From Rhynchosporium graminicola (taxonomy: Eukaryota; Ascomycota; Leotiomycetes; Helotiales; Ploettnerulaceae): 64,000 bases of DNA. Location: positions 503,933-567,932 of the forward strand of contig FJUW01000017.1 in NCBI GenBank assembly GCA_900074885.1, read 5' to 3'. Each line of letters starts with the position of its first letter. Within the stretch, counting starts at the first letter, position 1. Shown piece by piece: positions 1-12,989 of this stretch. The notes below the pieces were generated by a model. The model did not search any database. It was not told where the DNA came from and was given only the letters and a program-made list of their open reading frames with translations. A program made the translations under genes and the position numbers.

Positions 1-3000
1 CTTCTTGTCAGGCTAGTAGGAGCTTAAACTCTAACCTGCAAGCATATAGATAAGCTTAAAAAGGACGGGCTCAGGCTAGCGCGACCTGTTATCTCCGATT
101 TAGCAATTTCTCCCATTGGTCAATTGGACCTCCTATTGGCCAATCTCTCTTCTAGTTTAGCCATCAAATAGGGTATACGAGCCGGAGACTCCGATTAGTA
201 TACCAGAATAAGTAGAATCCTGTCTTTTTGATTACAGGTTCTTCCTTACTACTATAGCTCTCTATACTACTGTAGGCGAAACAAATTGTTGGAATAACTT
301 CTAAATAATATGTTTATATTCTATTTCGCATAATAAGAGTTGTAATAGTTGCTTATACTAGTAAGTAGAACGGAGGTTGTCAAGGCTACGCAACTACCCT
401 TGAAAACTAACCGTGACGTGGTATATTATTAAATCTCGTTAAAGTAGGGTTATTATAATATCCGGCATAGGGGACCTACTTTTAACTTACTAGATCTATT
501 ATTACTTAGAAGTCAATTAATATGTATTACTAGAAGTTCTCTATACCTCACTAAGTAGTAGTCTTTCAAAACCATATAAGTATTGAAAATTACTGTTATA
601 GATTATTTCCTGTTTGGAGTCTCCTATTCGTACTCGCCGAAATAACTATTAGCCAATGAATGGGAGGTCCGAGAGGCCAGTAGCATAAATTACTAAATCG
701 GAGGTATTAAATTTTATTGAGCAAGAAATCAAACCTTAAGAATTTTCCAGCAGCGTAAAAATAAATACATGCATCGTATCGACTGGCATATGACGCCACT
801 CTTACCAAATTCGCCATCTCGATTATACCGTCAGGTCTACTTATGTATGTAAATCAGCTTGAATTCGCTCATCAAACACCGCTATAGCAGTATAATTTCT
901 CTAATTTTCAAGCATTTTCAAGCACAGGTGATTCCGCTGATTTAGGTAAATATAAGGATCCTATACATCATCCTAGACTCTCCATAACTCTATAGTATCA
1001 CCTGACATATCCGAACCCCCTGCTCGGTCTCTTCTTCCAATAAACCAAGCGCCAAATCGGAAGAGTCGGAAGCACTCGCCATTTTATTTCAAATAAATTT
1101 TGTGATATCACCTTCCTGCTCTGGCTCTCACTCTTATATCTCTCCCCCTCGCAAAACATGTATGCCTCACAGCTATGGTCGATCTTCTACTCCTCCCCCG
1201 CCAGCTAGAGTCATCTCAAAAGCTGCTTATGTATAGTGTGTTAGGGAGTGGCGAGTCGAGCGCGTTCAATGATCTATAGCGCCACTCCTGCTGGTAGCAC
1301 CATGTCCAGAAACATCAAAACACTTCGGATAAGTCATATCACCATGGCGCTACACACGAGTCGACGCGGTATCTTTGCCTTGGAAATCTCCTTTTCAGCT
1401 CTTAAGTCCACCCTCTAGTTGACGAAACCTATATATGTGTAGGAAATCTGTAGGTGTCGCCAAGAAGTAACTTACAGAAGTTGCTAACGGAATCTATTCG
1501 AGCTCCGTATCACGTGACATAACACCGCGGAGTGTGAATTCGCAAATTTCCAAGTCGGATACTCGTATCTCGCTCGCTGGTCGCGAATTTGGTAGTCGAA
1601 TTGCGTATTCTAGTCTTCCCACAGTCATTGTAGATTGGTCTTGGGAAATTGATCGGCTTCCATATTAAAGGAAACAAAAAATAAAAACAGTCTGGTCAAG
1701 ATGAGGCAGCTCAAAATCAGACAAGGTTCGTTGACATTCGACCAATGTGGAGTGATTTCTCAGTTCACTGCCTCCCTTCGGAGTGTTCCTTCTTTATTAC
1801 ATTCCAGTGTTACCATCAACTGTTTTCTGAGCTCCGCTAACACGGTCTTGACTGTGGGTTGGTTGAGGATCGCACTATAGGAACGGTCTGATACATTTTT
1901 GGTGTCGAAATTTTCGACCAGGTTGGATATTTCAGCCAGCTAAGCGCCGTGGTACAAGCCCGAAAACATCCCTACATGCGAAAAACCAATTCGATGTATT
2001 CAGAGGCGAGAATGCAAACATTTTGACCTTGAATGTGTTAGTCAAAACATCCAAAGGTCACAAGCCACTGTACACGCGCTACAAAATTTTGTTGAGTCTT
2101 TTAGTTGTGGTGTTTGTTTCTACTTCCGAATTACGTACCTCAGTTAGACACAAATGTGTGTTGTCAAGTAGGGCACTCATTCAGGAAAATGTTTCATTGA
2201 CAAACAAAATTCACGGGGCTATCTGATCTACCAATTCTGACACCTATGCATGACTGGGCCTGCAGGTTTACGTCTCCAGCCAAGTTGTTGCTGCCATGTT
2301 CGAAATAAAGGCACATCAAACCCCGTTGACAACACAGACTTCTCATCACTCATATCCTGTACTTGTAAATAGACTCTAGCACTGGACTTTAACCTCGGCT
2401 CCGATAGAGCTTGATTCAATACATGATCTCCAACCCTAAATTCAGGGACATCTCGCAACAAACCCTGCATCTTGAAACAATCTGGCAGACTCTGTAGATA
2501 ATTGAGTTCAAATGATGGAAATTTTTAAATGAGCTTTGAGAAGCACAATCCACAAAACCTTATACAATCGAGTACGAGAATGGTCTGACAAGAACTACGT
2601 GAAATATGCGGAGTCCCCCTTCTGACTTCCAAAGTAAGTATGCCCTGCTTGTCCAATCAAACGCAATGAGGATTCAGCAGCTTTATCTCAGCAGGACATC
2701 CCTTGCTATGCTACTACTCATATGCCGATTTTCAGCGAACTGGGTATTTATTTCTTGAACTCGCGCACTACTTTGGAAACGGGACGAGGCTTGCCTATTC
2801 TGATTTCCGAGAACAAACAGGGGGGCATAAATCAATAGGTGACACACTCAGAGGCGTTAAGCGTCAGATACAATCGCAAAGACTATTTGTATTTGCTGAG
2901 TTGTATGATTAGTAAATCACCGATCGCTGGAGTATTAGTACTACTGTACTACGATCAGTAGCTATAAGAATTGAAATAGAAAGGCATCATAAAGCACCGC

Positions 3001-3414
3001 GTAGACCACTGAAAAAGATACACTGATTTCAGTATCCGTTGTGCTGATCATAGCCTGGTATAAATTTAGATCATAATGCGTACTACGCCCCTCATACGTT
3101 TATTCTCTAAGGCAAGACCACTAAGAAGTAGTTTTACATCCTTAACACTTTCTCCCGAGGACTATCACTGATCTCCACGAGGATATATATAGTATAAGTA
3201 TTCGATCAAAGATAAGATACCATAATCATTTCAAAGACTAGTTAGTATAGTGTCATTCATTGCTATGAGATTCCTAACCATAGCCAAATATCCACGGAAG
3301 ACAACTGATAACTTGCAGATCCACCCCTTTCGGTCCAGTGTCAATCCACCCAAGCTCGCAGAACAATCAAGAACCAGAATAACCATCCAAATGCAGTCAA
3401 TACCAGTAGAAGAC
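1..3414. other. Host-like stretch without a supported gene
   Basis: I see no convincing gene here. The stretch around 420-560 is TA-rich and may be a decayed repeat tail, while the rest has ordinary CA and TG content. Two short open frames exist (2228-2470 minus, 80 codons; 2703-2912 plus, 69 codons). Neither connects to further exons that I could trace, and neither resembles a family I know. Confidence 0.4.
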
Positions 3415-4227
3415 TCACAAGTCCTCAGAATGCTTCAGAACCCCGTCGACCATAACCCACTCGTTCTCGTCGCCCTCATCATCGGTGGAGTCGTATGAAG
3501 CCGGAACACCAGCCAACTCCTCGTCTTCAGACGTGGCATCGTCCCAGTCAGGATCTTCAGCACGAGCAGTCCAAAGACCTCTGCGGATGGTACGGCGAAC
3601 AGCCTTTCGGAATTTCTCCATGTTATTTTCGATAGCCTGGTTCGACTCTGCGGTAGCAGCTTGTACACGCTTGTACTCTGTGCCATACATGAATTGCCCA
3701 TGCTTAGCCTCCTTTTCGGTCAGGTAGACGACAAGAGTATCTTCAGCCTTCATGTTCAGGAATAAGTTGACGGTGAACTCTCCGTGAGGTCGGATGACGA
3801 GGAAGTCGGCTTTGGTGACTCGACAGAGTGGGATGCAAAAATCCTTGGGTGTTATCTGCTTGTTGACGGTGGTATCAACCTTGGTCATAAGTACAGTGGG
3901 GTCATTGGGTGCAGTCTTCTTGTCGGTCGTGGCATCAACCCTGAGCTTGAGCCCAGCGGGGTCCTTGGGCTTGATTGAAGGAAGGATGCGAAGTCTAAAA
4001 TTGGCTGCGAAACCCTATTAGATCAATGGTTAACAATTGAAGGGCGATCTTTGACTGAGCCTTACTAATCGTTCGATTTCGGAATAGACAGACTGGCGTT
4101 CGCCATGGGTTGGAGGATCATTCGACTTCTCCAAGTCTCCGAGCGCGGATACATTATCTTTGACCTTGTTAAGGTTGCTTGGATTCGTGGTGTTGCTACC
4201 ACGAAGAGCTGAAAGTATGGCTTCCAT
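3415..4227 (-). CDS. Hypothetical protein, two exons, acidic C-terminus
   Basis: Exon 1 is 4227-4066 and exon 2 is 4014-3415. Between them lies a 51-bp intron (4065-4015) that starts GTAAGG, has a TTAAC-like branch site and ends TAG. Splicing keeps the frame and gives 253 residues. Exon 1 begins MEAILSALRG. The C-terminal third is rich in Asp and Glu (around EDPDWDDATSEDEELAG) and the protein ends KHSEDL. I do not recognise a domain; the middle contains VIRPHGEFTVNLFLNM, which looks like a folded core rather than low-complexity sequence. The frame has no RIP-type stops and has normal codon use, so it is probably a live host gene. An unspliced reading starting inside exon 2 (3888) is a weaker alternative. 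No function is proposed. Confidence 0.72.
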
Positions 4228-4917
4228 GTTTTATCTTTTGTTTGTAAGATGGGAGTCTTTACTAAGTAGGAGTTGGAGTTTGGTTAACAGGAGTCGATAC
4301 TTGAGTGGATTTGCGAGGAAAGCCGCTCAGCTAATTTAAATGTCTTCGATTTAGCGCAGGAGAAATTGAGGTGTGGTGAGTTTTGTATAGTTGATGTCTT
4401 TTGTTGTGAATTGAGCTCGTGTCTTCATAGTCCTATCGTTCGAGCACAATTCAATGCAGACGTGAATCTTTTTACGCAAAACTTCGAGTCAATAACTTCA
4501 CACATAGCTCTCTATATATAAAATATAGTAAGTACTTGTGCGGCCGCATTGTCGTAACTACTAGCTCACCGGCGAGTGAAATGACAACTGGCGCGTGCGC
4601 TACATCCCCCTTTCTCGCTAAGCGAGCCCAAGTTATAGCAAGGCAATAGTTATACTTCGACCTCCGAACGTCGACAGATTTCTTTCCACTACACAAGATC
4701 AACGCATAATTCGTAATATCAAAAGACATATCGAATTATCGATCTCTCACATCTGCATATCATCTTGATTCTGCTAATATATAAACAAGCTTCTTGCAAT
4801 TGCGTACGTAAAGTTACCCTCCTCGATCCGACGAACAAATCTCAGATTCCCAACTTCACGACGCGCTCTACTAACTGCCTCAAGAACTTGAACTTCGAGC
4901 CTCCAGAAAATCTTGTA
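4228..4917. other. Intergenic region between divergent genes
   Basis: This stretch lies between the starts of the minus-strand gene at 4227 and gene X on the plus strand, so it should hold both promoters. It has pyrimidine-rich tracts and ordinary dinucleotide content. An 85-codon minus-strand open frame (4472-4729) has no supporting features. I could not identify specific sites. Confidence 0.4.
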
Positions 4918-5661
4918 GCAATCGCACGAAGCCCTTCTTGACTCCACGAATACCTCCGCTCCTAAATATCTCGACGCGACCTCTGCAAAACAAGACTACT
5001 CTACAGGAGAAATCGTCCATAACGCAATGGTTTCATCTGCTTACGATCAAGAGACTCCTACTTCTGCCCATCTCGCTGCGTGCGGTAACATCCCTGCTGA
5101 GAGATCCCTTTTGTTGTGCCAGACCGTTCCCGAGATTCTCGAAGCTCTCGAAGATGCCTATGAGAAGCATCAACGAGGAAGTCCATCTTTCAAAATCCAT
5201 CATTAATATGATCTTTAGATGTCAAGTGTTAATGGCTAATAACATCTCTCCACCAGTATCTTTCACAGATGTCCTTCAAGCCGACTCCTGAGTCCGCGAC
5301 AACTTCTGTCGCAACCGCTTCTCAACTCCTTGATCTCGTTGCGCAGGAGGGATACAATCTCTGCATTAAGCACTTCAAGGAGGCAGGTATGAGTTGGGCC
5401 GACATGGTCATCAACAAACAGATCATGGAAAGGAGGCGGTGGCGGGCTGCTGGAAACCCGTAACCTGCGCAGGCGACAGAGGAGAAGATTGTCATTGAGG
5501 TGGATGATAGCAGTGAGAAGAAAGACACTGAGGATGAGGGCAGTGATGATGAGAGCAGTTAGGACGGAAAATGTGCGGTAAAAGAAGACAGAGAGCAGGA
5601 TGATGAGGACTACGAGTAGGGCGAACGGCAAACTGTCGTTGGCGCCCCTGCCACTACGCAC
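4918..5661 (+). pseudogene. Gene X, part 1 (5' portion, interrupted by E1)
   Basis: An open stretch from about 4918 to 5209 (contains EALLDSTNTSAPKYLDATSA) appears to be an upstream exon. A pyrimidine-rich stretch ending CACCAG or CACAG precedes a second coding block that starts at the ATG at 5269. That block reads MSFKPTPESATTSVATAS and continues into an acidic segment (VDDSSEKKDTEDEGSDDESS), with TAA or TAG codons where CAA or CAG would fit (5461, 5560, 5617). From the ATG to 5661 is exactly 131 codons. The frame then resumes at 12231 after the E1 insertion. The in-frame stops are C-to-T changes in CpA context, as expected if RIP spread from the neighbouring repeats. I do not recognise the protein; the acidic and lysine-rich composition suggests a nuclear protein, which is inference. 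Confidence 0.5.
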
Positions 5662-5896
5662 TGTGACGACTGGTCAGGTTTGGAGGTCTCTCCCTATTGG
5701 TAGAAACACTTACTGCTAAGCGAGATTACACGAGTAGAGTTTAGGGGCCCCTTTTCATATATATACTTCTATTCTCTCTCTACTTCTTCACTCCTTAGTT
5801 ATAAATTCTCAAGTGATTCTTACTACTTCATATTCATAGTAATATAAGGTCTTATTACTTAGGTAGTTTTGAGACCTTTCTAGAGTAAGCGTTATA
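5662..5896 (+). repeat. E1 5' LTR (235 bp)
   Basis: It is nearly identical to 11991-12225; the differences I see are C/T or G/A transitions. The left end is intact (TGTGACGAC) and the right end is changed (GTTATA for GTCACA). CGCAC flanks it on the left. Confidence 0.95.
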
Positions 5897-6539
5897 TTAT
5901 CTATAACTCTTTTACTTACGTCTAAGAAGATAGTAAATATCTACTTATATTATACCTCTATGCCTAGAGCTACTAAACGCAGGAGACTACGCTATATAGA
6001 GAAGGCCTATACTAAGTATAAACTTAAAGAATAGCACCTAAACCGAAGTAACATAAGTCCGATAAATCAATTACTAGTTCTCCGACTCCCTCTACCTCCT
6101 ATTCTTTAGCGACTCGCAATACTCGCCGTAACCTACCTCTCTCTATAGTAGAGAGTACTCGCGATAACGCCTCGTCCGAGTTAAGCTCCCTAACTCCTAC
6201 TATAATCAACGAACTTACTAAGTCGCTAAACCTCCCCGATAATACTCCTATATTAATAGTAACTATAAGTAACTTATAGGAAGACCGCGCTTACTAGCTA
6301 TAAGAGGTAGAAAGGAAGCTCGCAGAGAAGAGATAATTAAACGCTAACTTATCTGCAGAACTACGCTAGTTACAGGACGAGTTCCTGGAACTACGCTAGT
6401 TAACTACCTAGCGCTTAGCTAAGTCTATATCGTTTGATAACGTTTAATCGCGTATAATACCGCTACTATTAATTAAAGAAGATAACGCTACTCTTACGCC
6501 TAATAATTATCGTTAAGAATAATCTACTAGAGGAATATC

Positions 6540-7360
6540 GTTAATATTATACGCTACGCGTATAGAGAAGATACTGAACCTTCTAAATAAGCTCTTTGAT
6601 AGAATCAACTACTCTTCAAAACTCTAGGAAGTATAGATATATAACGCCCTCCGGCGCTACTCTAGCTACTTTATTAATAAAGATCACTATAAAGATTAGT
6701 TACTTAACTAAACAGAAAGAATAGCCAGAACCTACTTAGAACTCTCGTTCTTAGAACCAGAATATAACAAAGAAGGTAGTATAATCGATTCACTCGATAT
6801 AATCACTTAACTTGTCTCCTTCTTATCTAATCTATACGACTAACAAACTATAAGAGCTAGCTACTCCGCGCTAAAGATAGATTATAAGTAGACCTTCTAG
6901 ATGTTCTACTATAAGTTTCGCACGCTAGCTCGTAAAGCTAGAGTAAATAATTAATCGACTCTGAAAATAGACTTATAGGAGAAGCTACCTACATAGCTAC
7001 GGAAATAGCTCTTCTAATAGTACCGAACGTTAAGGACACTAGAAGAATACGTTAAGGCTATATAAGCTAAAGACTAAGGTTAATTCATTGAAAAGACCTA
7101 CTATTCCGAGTCTTCGGCTAAAGCTAGCGCGACTCGGGAACGCCCTATAAATACCTCCTCCTAGCGCCGTAGTACTAACTCCTCTTCTTATCCGCAAATT
7201 AGTCTTCCTACGCCCGAGAACACTAGTGCGACTAGTAAATAAGTATTATACTCTGCACGAAACGATATACCTTATATATAATCGCTAGCGAATACTCCTC
7301 GTCACTTTACGCTTACCTCATACTTACGCTTATTATCAGCTCGACCTAACACTCTGTATC
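6540..7360 (+). pseudogene. E1 gag remnant
   Basis: Reading TAA/TAG as Gln gives a continuous, mainly helical gag-like sequence, with segments such as LDIITQLVSFLSNLYD and YYKFRTLARKARVNNQSTL followed by a Ser/Thr-rich tail. This is the position and composition expected for the capsid gene of a Ty3/gypsy element. A zinc knuckle was not seen clearly. The frame is broken by many RIP-type stops. Confidence 0.65.
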
Positions 7361-7399
7361 GAATTAATATAATTAACGCTAATAATAATATTAATAGCG

Positions 7400-10300
7400 A
7401 TCTAGAAGATAATAATAATAAAGAAATATATAATAACACCTAGGAGTATATTAAACCGCTAGTAAAAGACTACGCCTAGGGAAAGACTCATTCTTAAGTA
7501 ATATAAAAGATATACGATATCTTAACCTTACGAAGCTTCTTAGTAGTTAATCGTTTACTATACGTGCTACTCTTACTAAGAATAGACTCTCGTATAAGCT
7601 ACCCGCACTTCTCGATTCTAGAGCTAATAGATACTATTTTATTAATCGTTCTTTTCTTAAATCCCTTTCCTTCTTCTTAAAACCTTTAATTCACCCTCTA
7701 CTAAACGTAATTCCTATTAAAAGCTTCAATAGCGTTAATAGTAGTACTATTAGTCACTATATAATACTTAATTTAATAGTAGATCATCGCGTTCAGGTAT
7801 TTACCCCCTTTCTTATTACTACTCTCGGAAACTATAGTATTATACTCAGAAGGACCTAGCTTTCGGAATATTAAGTACTCTTAGATGCCTCTAAACAACA
7901 GATCATTTGGCTACTATATACTCCTCCTAGTAACGTTTATAGCTCTCCGATCGAGATTAAGGACTTACATAAATACCGTACTTACTAGCGCTACTAACAC
8001 GACGCTAACGAACGAAACAAACGCCTCGATCAGTTCTAAGAAGCGTACGAGGAACAGCGAAGCGTAGCTAACTCTCCTATTAATATTCGAGCTATTATTA
8101 ACTCTATCTCTATTATTAAACGACCGTTACTAGCTCGGAAGCGCATTTCTAGGGAGACTTATAGCTATAAAAACATCTAAAACTCTCCCCTAGAGAGTGT
8201 TCTATAGGTAACTAACCCTCTGTTACTACTACTAATTAGTTAGGACCGTTTCTCTAGCGTTTATACTACTTATTATAGATATAATAAGCCTAAGTATTTA
8301 TTACCTAAAGAATAAGAATAGAATAGTAAAGAGAAGTCTTTATACTCCAGAGAAGCTACTAATACACGGCCGAAGTGCGTACGATTCAGTAATATTATCG
8401 CCTATATCCCGCGTGAATCTCTACTTTAACCCTAATTAGAAGTCTCTACGTTAAAGACCTACGTATAAGACTATACCTATATAATTTATACTATAGACTA
8501 ATAATTACTCAGAATACTATCTCGCGACTCAATAGAAGCTACTTAAAGTATAAAAACAGCTACTACAACATTTCGGAAGCGATAAAGATCACCTTATATA
8601 CTCAGACCTCTTCCAGAGCCTCTTGCGCTAGAGATTTATATAATTAGCAGCCTAGCTTTCTATCTCTTATATAAACGCTAGAAGTCTTCTAACGATAAGA
8701 TCTTCTCTACTACTCTTCACGAGATAGATAAGCTTCTCAACGACCGAATCGTAGTTCAGTAATATAATACTACTATTATATCTTTAACTATCGACCTTAC
8801 GGAACGTTATAAAACCGCCTAGTAATTTACTATTAGCTTAAGCGAATTAGATTCAGAACTATAGATCTCTCACGAGTATAGCTAGTAAGCACATGTCTTT
8901 TCTAAGGAAGCTAGCGATATTCTCCCTCCTTATCGCTTATATAATTACCGAATTAAGCTTAAGGAAAGGGCCGAGAAGAACTTTAAATACTCCCCCTTAT
9001 ATAAGATATTAGCTAAAGAACTTAAAGTCGTTAAGGCGTATATTACTAATAACTTAGCTAAAGGTTTCATTAAACCTTCTTAAGTACTATACGCTATACT
9101 TATTCTTTTCGTTAAGAAAGCTAATAGAAGTCTAAGATTCTATATCGACTTTCGCGCACTTAATAACCTCACGAGGAAGGATTAATATCTACTACTATTA
9201 ATCGATAAAACGCTAGCTAGAATCTCTACTACTAAGATATTCACTAAACTAGATATTCGCCAGGCGTTCCACCGAATTCGAATAGATCTAGCCTCTGAAG
9301 AGTATACGACTTTCCGGACCTATTATAGTGCATATAAGTGCAAGGTACTCCCTTTCGGTCTAACTAATAGCCCTACGATATACTAGCGATATATGAATAA
9401 CGTCTTATTCGACTACTTAGACGACTTCTATATAGTATATCTAGATAATATTCTGATCTACTCTAACGACCTACTATAGTATTAATTATACGTACACAAG
9501 GTGCTATAACGATTATAAGACGCTGGATTATAAGCCGACCTTAAGAAGTATAAATTCAACGTTACTCGCACTAAATACCTTAGATTTATTATCTCTACTT
9601 CTAGGATCGAGGTAGACCCTAAGAAAGTTAATATTATATAATCTTAGAATTACCCGACTATAGTTAAGAGCGTATAATCGTTCTTAAGCTTTTATAACTT
9701 CTACTAACGATTTATTAAGGACTACGGAATTATCGCAAAACCTCTTATATAACTCACTAAAAACAACATGTTATTTCGGTTCGCTAGGGAATATAAAGAT
9801 ACCTTTAATCACCTAAAGCACGCTCTCACTTCGGTACTACTACTCTACTACTATTAGTAATATCTACCTTATATAATCGAAATAGACGCTAGTAATAGAG
9901 TAATAGCAGGTATACTATCGTAACAGTACGATAAAGACTAGTTCCCAGTAGCTTACTTCTCTAAGACTATACTACCTGCCGAGCTTAATTACGCTATTCA
10001 CGATAAGGAAATACTCGTAATTATATAATCTTTTAATAACTAGAGATCTAAGCTCGCAGGCGCACCGTATTAGATCCGCGTCGTCACTAATTATAAAGCT
10101 CTTAAGTACTTTATGACCTCTAAATAGCTAAACGTATAATAAGCCCGATAGGCCGAGCTACTCGCAGATTACAACTTTATAATCACCTACTAACCTAGGA
10201 AGCATAATCTACTCACTAACGCTCTCTCTCGCAGAATAGATAAATTAGATAACTAGAATAATACTAAAAGAACATAGAATTTATAGAAGCTACTACGCGA

Positions 10301-11960
10301 AGACTAAATCGATCTAGTACTACTTATAAGTAACCTCCGGAATAGCTCCGACTCTATAGATAACTTTAAGCTTATTAACGCCTTAGAAGTCGCCGACCTA
10401 TCGCTAGTCTTTTCTATAATAAAATAAGTACTTAAAACTAATCGAACTACGCTATTACTCTAAGCTTTAAAGAAATAAGCTCTCTCCGCTACTCTTAGAA
10501 AACTAACTATAGAAAAAGATCTTCTACTCTATAAAGGAAGACTAATCGTACCTAACATCTTATACCTTCGCACGCTACTTATACGCGAAATACATAACCG
10601 ATTAGAAACTACCTATCTAAGTGCAAAGAAGACCTTATAACTATTAGTATTATAATACTAGTAGTATAGAATCGCTTTAACTATTAACTAGTACTACTAT
10701 AACTATTATACTTACCGACGAATTCAAGTACCGCGTAATAAGAAACCGGGCCTCCTCTAACCTCTGCTCGTACTATCACGTCCATAGGAGCATATTATAA
10801 TCGACTACTATAGCTTTAACCGCGATAAATATAGCTATAATAACGTTCTCGTATTTATCGACTGTTTCAGTAAATAAGTAATTAGTATTCTATACCGAAA
10901 GACCTCTAATACGCGCGACCTTATAAAGCTTTACTTATATTACGTATACTACTATTTCGGAGCTCTATTAATAATTACCTCTAATAGAGGGCCTTAATTC
11001 GTTTCCCGTTTTTAGACTATAGTTATTATAATTCTTAGTACTAAAAGATAGCTTTCTGCAGCAGACTACCTATAAACAGATAGCTAAGTAGAGATCTATA
11101 ACTAATATCTCTAATACAGATTACGACCTTTTATCTCTTACTATTAAGATAACTAGTCGGAATTCTTATCTATTATAGATTACGCCTAGATAACTCTCCC
11201 TTACGAATCCCTTAGAGGTCTCTTACCCTTTAAAGTTATTCATAGATATACACCCCGTGTTAATTAGAATTAGAAAGACCTACCTGACTCTATTACGCCT
11301 ACTAATAAGTTGAATACTTAGTAAGCTCTAGATTACGCTAATCGCCTGCGCGACGCCTAGACTACTGCTTAATCTAGCCTCTAATATATATAAGCTAAGA
11401 TATCCTAATCCTATAATCGCTCACGCCGTGAAGTCGACTTCACTATAGACGACCTTATCTAGCTAGATATACGCTACTTTACGAGTACTCGACTTAGTAA
11501 AAAACTCGACTTCCCGACTAATAGACCCTTCCGTGTAATTAAAAAAGTCAGAAGCTCTTATCGTCTAGAGCTCCCTACTAGTATAAAAGTATATAACGTA
11601 TTCCCTACTACTAAGCTACGGAAGTATCTAAACGACCCCTTACTAGGATAAACCTTACTGCTACTACTACTTATTAATATCACTAGTAATAATAAATAAG
11701 AGATCGAAGATATACTTACGTGCCGCAAGCAGCGTAATAGCCTCTTATACCGAGTTTCCTAGTTAAATCAAGATATCGATCTCATATAGTACGACGCTAT
11801 AGATATCAAATACGCTCCCGCTAAGCTATAATAATTCCACCTTAATAACCTAACGTAAGCTAGACCTCCTACTAGACTACCTAATTAGCTAAAAGCTTTC
11901 TACGATAGAATTAATAATTACGATTACCTTAATAGTAATAAGGAGATAGACTAACGCTCG
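7400..11960 (+). pseudogene. E1 pol remnant: PR, RT, RNase H, integrase, chromodomain
   Basis: Reverse transcriptase is clear at about 9130-9700: FRALNNLTRKD, then LDIRQAFHRIR, the LPFGLTNSP motif and a YLDNILIYS motif in place of the catalytic YxDD. RNase H follows (about 9870-10250), including IEIDASNRVIAGILSQ and ending near LTNALSRRIDKL. Integrase follows (about 10560-11250), with TSNRGPQFVS and a TDSQVEIYNQYLQ motif (TDGQTE in active relatives). The C-terminus (about 11700-11930) has the layout of a chromodomain, EIEDILTCRKQRNSLLYRV. Stops are almost all TAA/TAG at Gln or Trp positions. The Ty3/gypsy domain order (integrase after RNase H) fixes the superfamily. Confidence 0.9.
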
Positions 11961-11990
11961 AGGGCGAGCTTTTTTCGGAGGGGAGAGTAG

Positions 11991-12225
11991 TATAACGACT
12001 AGTCAGGTTTAGAGGTCTCTCCCTATTAGTAGAAACACTTACTACTAAGCGAGATTACACGAGTAGAGTTTAGGGGCCCCTTTTCATATATATACTTCTA
12101 TTCTCTCTCTACTTCTTCACTCCTTAGTTATAGATTCTCAAGTGATTCTTACTACTTCATATTCATAGCAATATGAGGTCTTATTACTCAGGTAGTTTTG
12201 AGACCTTTCTAGAGCAAGCGTCACA
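11991..12225 (+). repeat. E1 3' LTR (235 bp)
   Basis: Matches 5662-5896. Here the left end is changed (TATAAC) while the right end keeps GTCACA, so the two LTRs were mutated independently after insertion. The second CGCAC copy follows. Confidence 0.95.
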
Positions 12226-12230
12226 CGCAC

Positions 12231-12391
12231 GTCCAGACGAATGTCTCACCCTCGACTTGAAAGAGAAACAGAATTAACTCCGATGCCGAGGATAAGACAT
12301 CTCAGGCATCGAAGAGGCAGAAGAAGATGGCCGTGCTCGTGGAGAACAATAATCCTCCAAAATACTTCGCTCTCTCCGAGGCTGCTGCCGC
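12231..12391 (+). pseudogene. Gene X, part 2 (between E1 and E2)
   Basis: After removing E1 and one copy of its target duplication, the frame from 5269 runs directly into this block. It contains SDAEDKTSQASKRQKKMAVL and then ENNNPPKYFALSEAAA. One TGA (Arg CGA to TGA fits) interrupts it near the start. It ends two bases into a codon, and the third base lies at 24137 after E2. The lysine/arginine-rich KRQKK segment could be a nuclear localisation signal. The function is unknown. Confidence 0.55.
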
Positions 12392-12532
12392 TATCACGGG
12401 ACAGGACATATCACGGGACAGGGACAGACAATTAGTGTCTATTAGTCATCACTACTTAGATAGCTCCTCGCACTATAGTATTTAGAAGAATCAAGACTTT
12501 TCTACTTTATAATCTAGGACCGTACTATAATA
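12392..12532 (+). repeat. E2 5' LTR (141 bp)
   Basis: Begins TATCACGGGACAGG (TG changed to TA) and ends ACTATAATA. It matches 23991-24131 with transition differences. GCCGC flanks it on the left. Confidence 0.93.
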
Positions 12533-12673
12533 TAGTAGTAATTCTAAGAAAGTAAGGTAACTTAAGTCTTCAAATTACTTAATTCATTTAATTCTACTAT
12601 AATTACTCTCACTTCCCTAGCGCTTCGCGCTCTATTATTATAGTACGACTTCACCGCCACCTTATAGGGTAGT

Positions 12674-12875
12674 TGTAACGACACAAGACTCAAGGCGGTA
12701 TATAAGCAAGAATAAACAAGTAGGGAGGCTAAGAGCGATCTTATATAGTCTGGTACGAAGGAAACAGAAAGATGCAGAGCTCTAAAGGAGTCTGCACCTT
12801 CTATATATACAAGGAGGGTATGCCTAAGGCACCGATACTGGCCCGTATCTGCCACGTATACCATGCGCCGTCACA
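12674..12875 (-). repeat. N1 copy 1, 3' LTR (202 bp)
   Basis: Begins TGTAACGACACAAG and ends GCCGTCACA on the plus strand, with nearly intact ends. Its plus-strand left half is shared with the 268-bp LTRs of E6 and E7b; the right half is not. Confidence 0.93.
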
Positions 12876-12989
12876 TTACCCCCTTCTAAGACAAAGGCTC
12901 GCCCTCGAGCCTTGAAGAATCGAAGTAACTAAGGAAACAAAGTAAGTACAAAACGCAGTCAAATATCAAGACAACCTTCTAAATTTCCA

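Larger units (their letters stand above)
5662..12225 (+). mobile_element. E1: complete Ty3/gypsy (chromovirus-type) retrotransposon, RIP-inactivated
   Basis: E1 is bounded by two 235-bp LTRs and a 5-bp target duplication CGCAC (5657-5661 and 12226-12230). The LTR ends are TGTGAC and GTCACA, partly changed to TA dinucleotides. The internal region carries gag, then pol with protease, reverse transcriptase, RNase H, integrase and a C-terminal chromodomain-like segment, all on the plus strand. A purine-rich tract at about 11980-11990 sits just before the 3' LTR, as expected for a polypurine tract. Dozens of TAA/TAG codons replace Gln and Trp codons, so no protein can be made. It interrupts gene X. 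Confidence 0.95.

Noticed and set aside
2228..2470. 80-codon minus-strand open frame (starts MQGLLRDVPEF)
   Set aside because: Composition is protein-like, but I could not find a splice-linked exon, promoter context or family; too weak to call.
2703..2912. 69-codon plus-strand open frame
   Set aside because: Short, isolated, no homology that I recognise.
3485..4021. Plus-strand open frames at 3485-3727, 3784-3978 and 3794-4021
   Set aside because: Antisense shadows of the two-exon gene at 3415-4227.
4472..4729. 85-codon minus-strand open frame
   Set aside because: Lies in the promoter interval of two divergent genes, has no supporting exons and no recognisable sequence.
5263..5661. 132-codon minus-strand open frame with hydrophobic stretches
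   Set aside because: Shadow of the acidic coding segment of gene X; GAT/GAG-rich DNA reads as Leu/Ile/Ser on the other strand.
12241..12435. 64-codon plus-strand frame spanning gene X and the E2 LTR
   Set aside because: Crosses the E2 insertion point, so it is created by the insertion.
12562..12864. 100-codon and 64-codon minus-strand frames (12562-12864, 14052-14246) beginning MVYVADTGQYRC, and the copy at 30702-30887
   Set aside because: They lie within N1 LTRs; the similarity is due to the repeat, not to a conserved protein gene.
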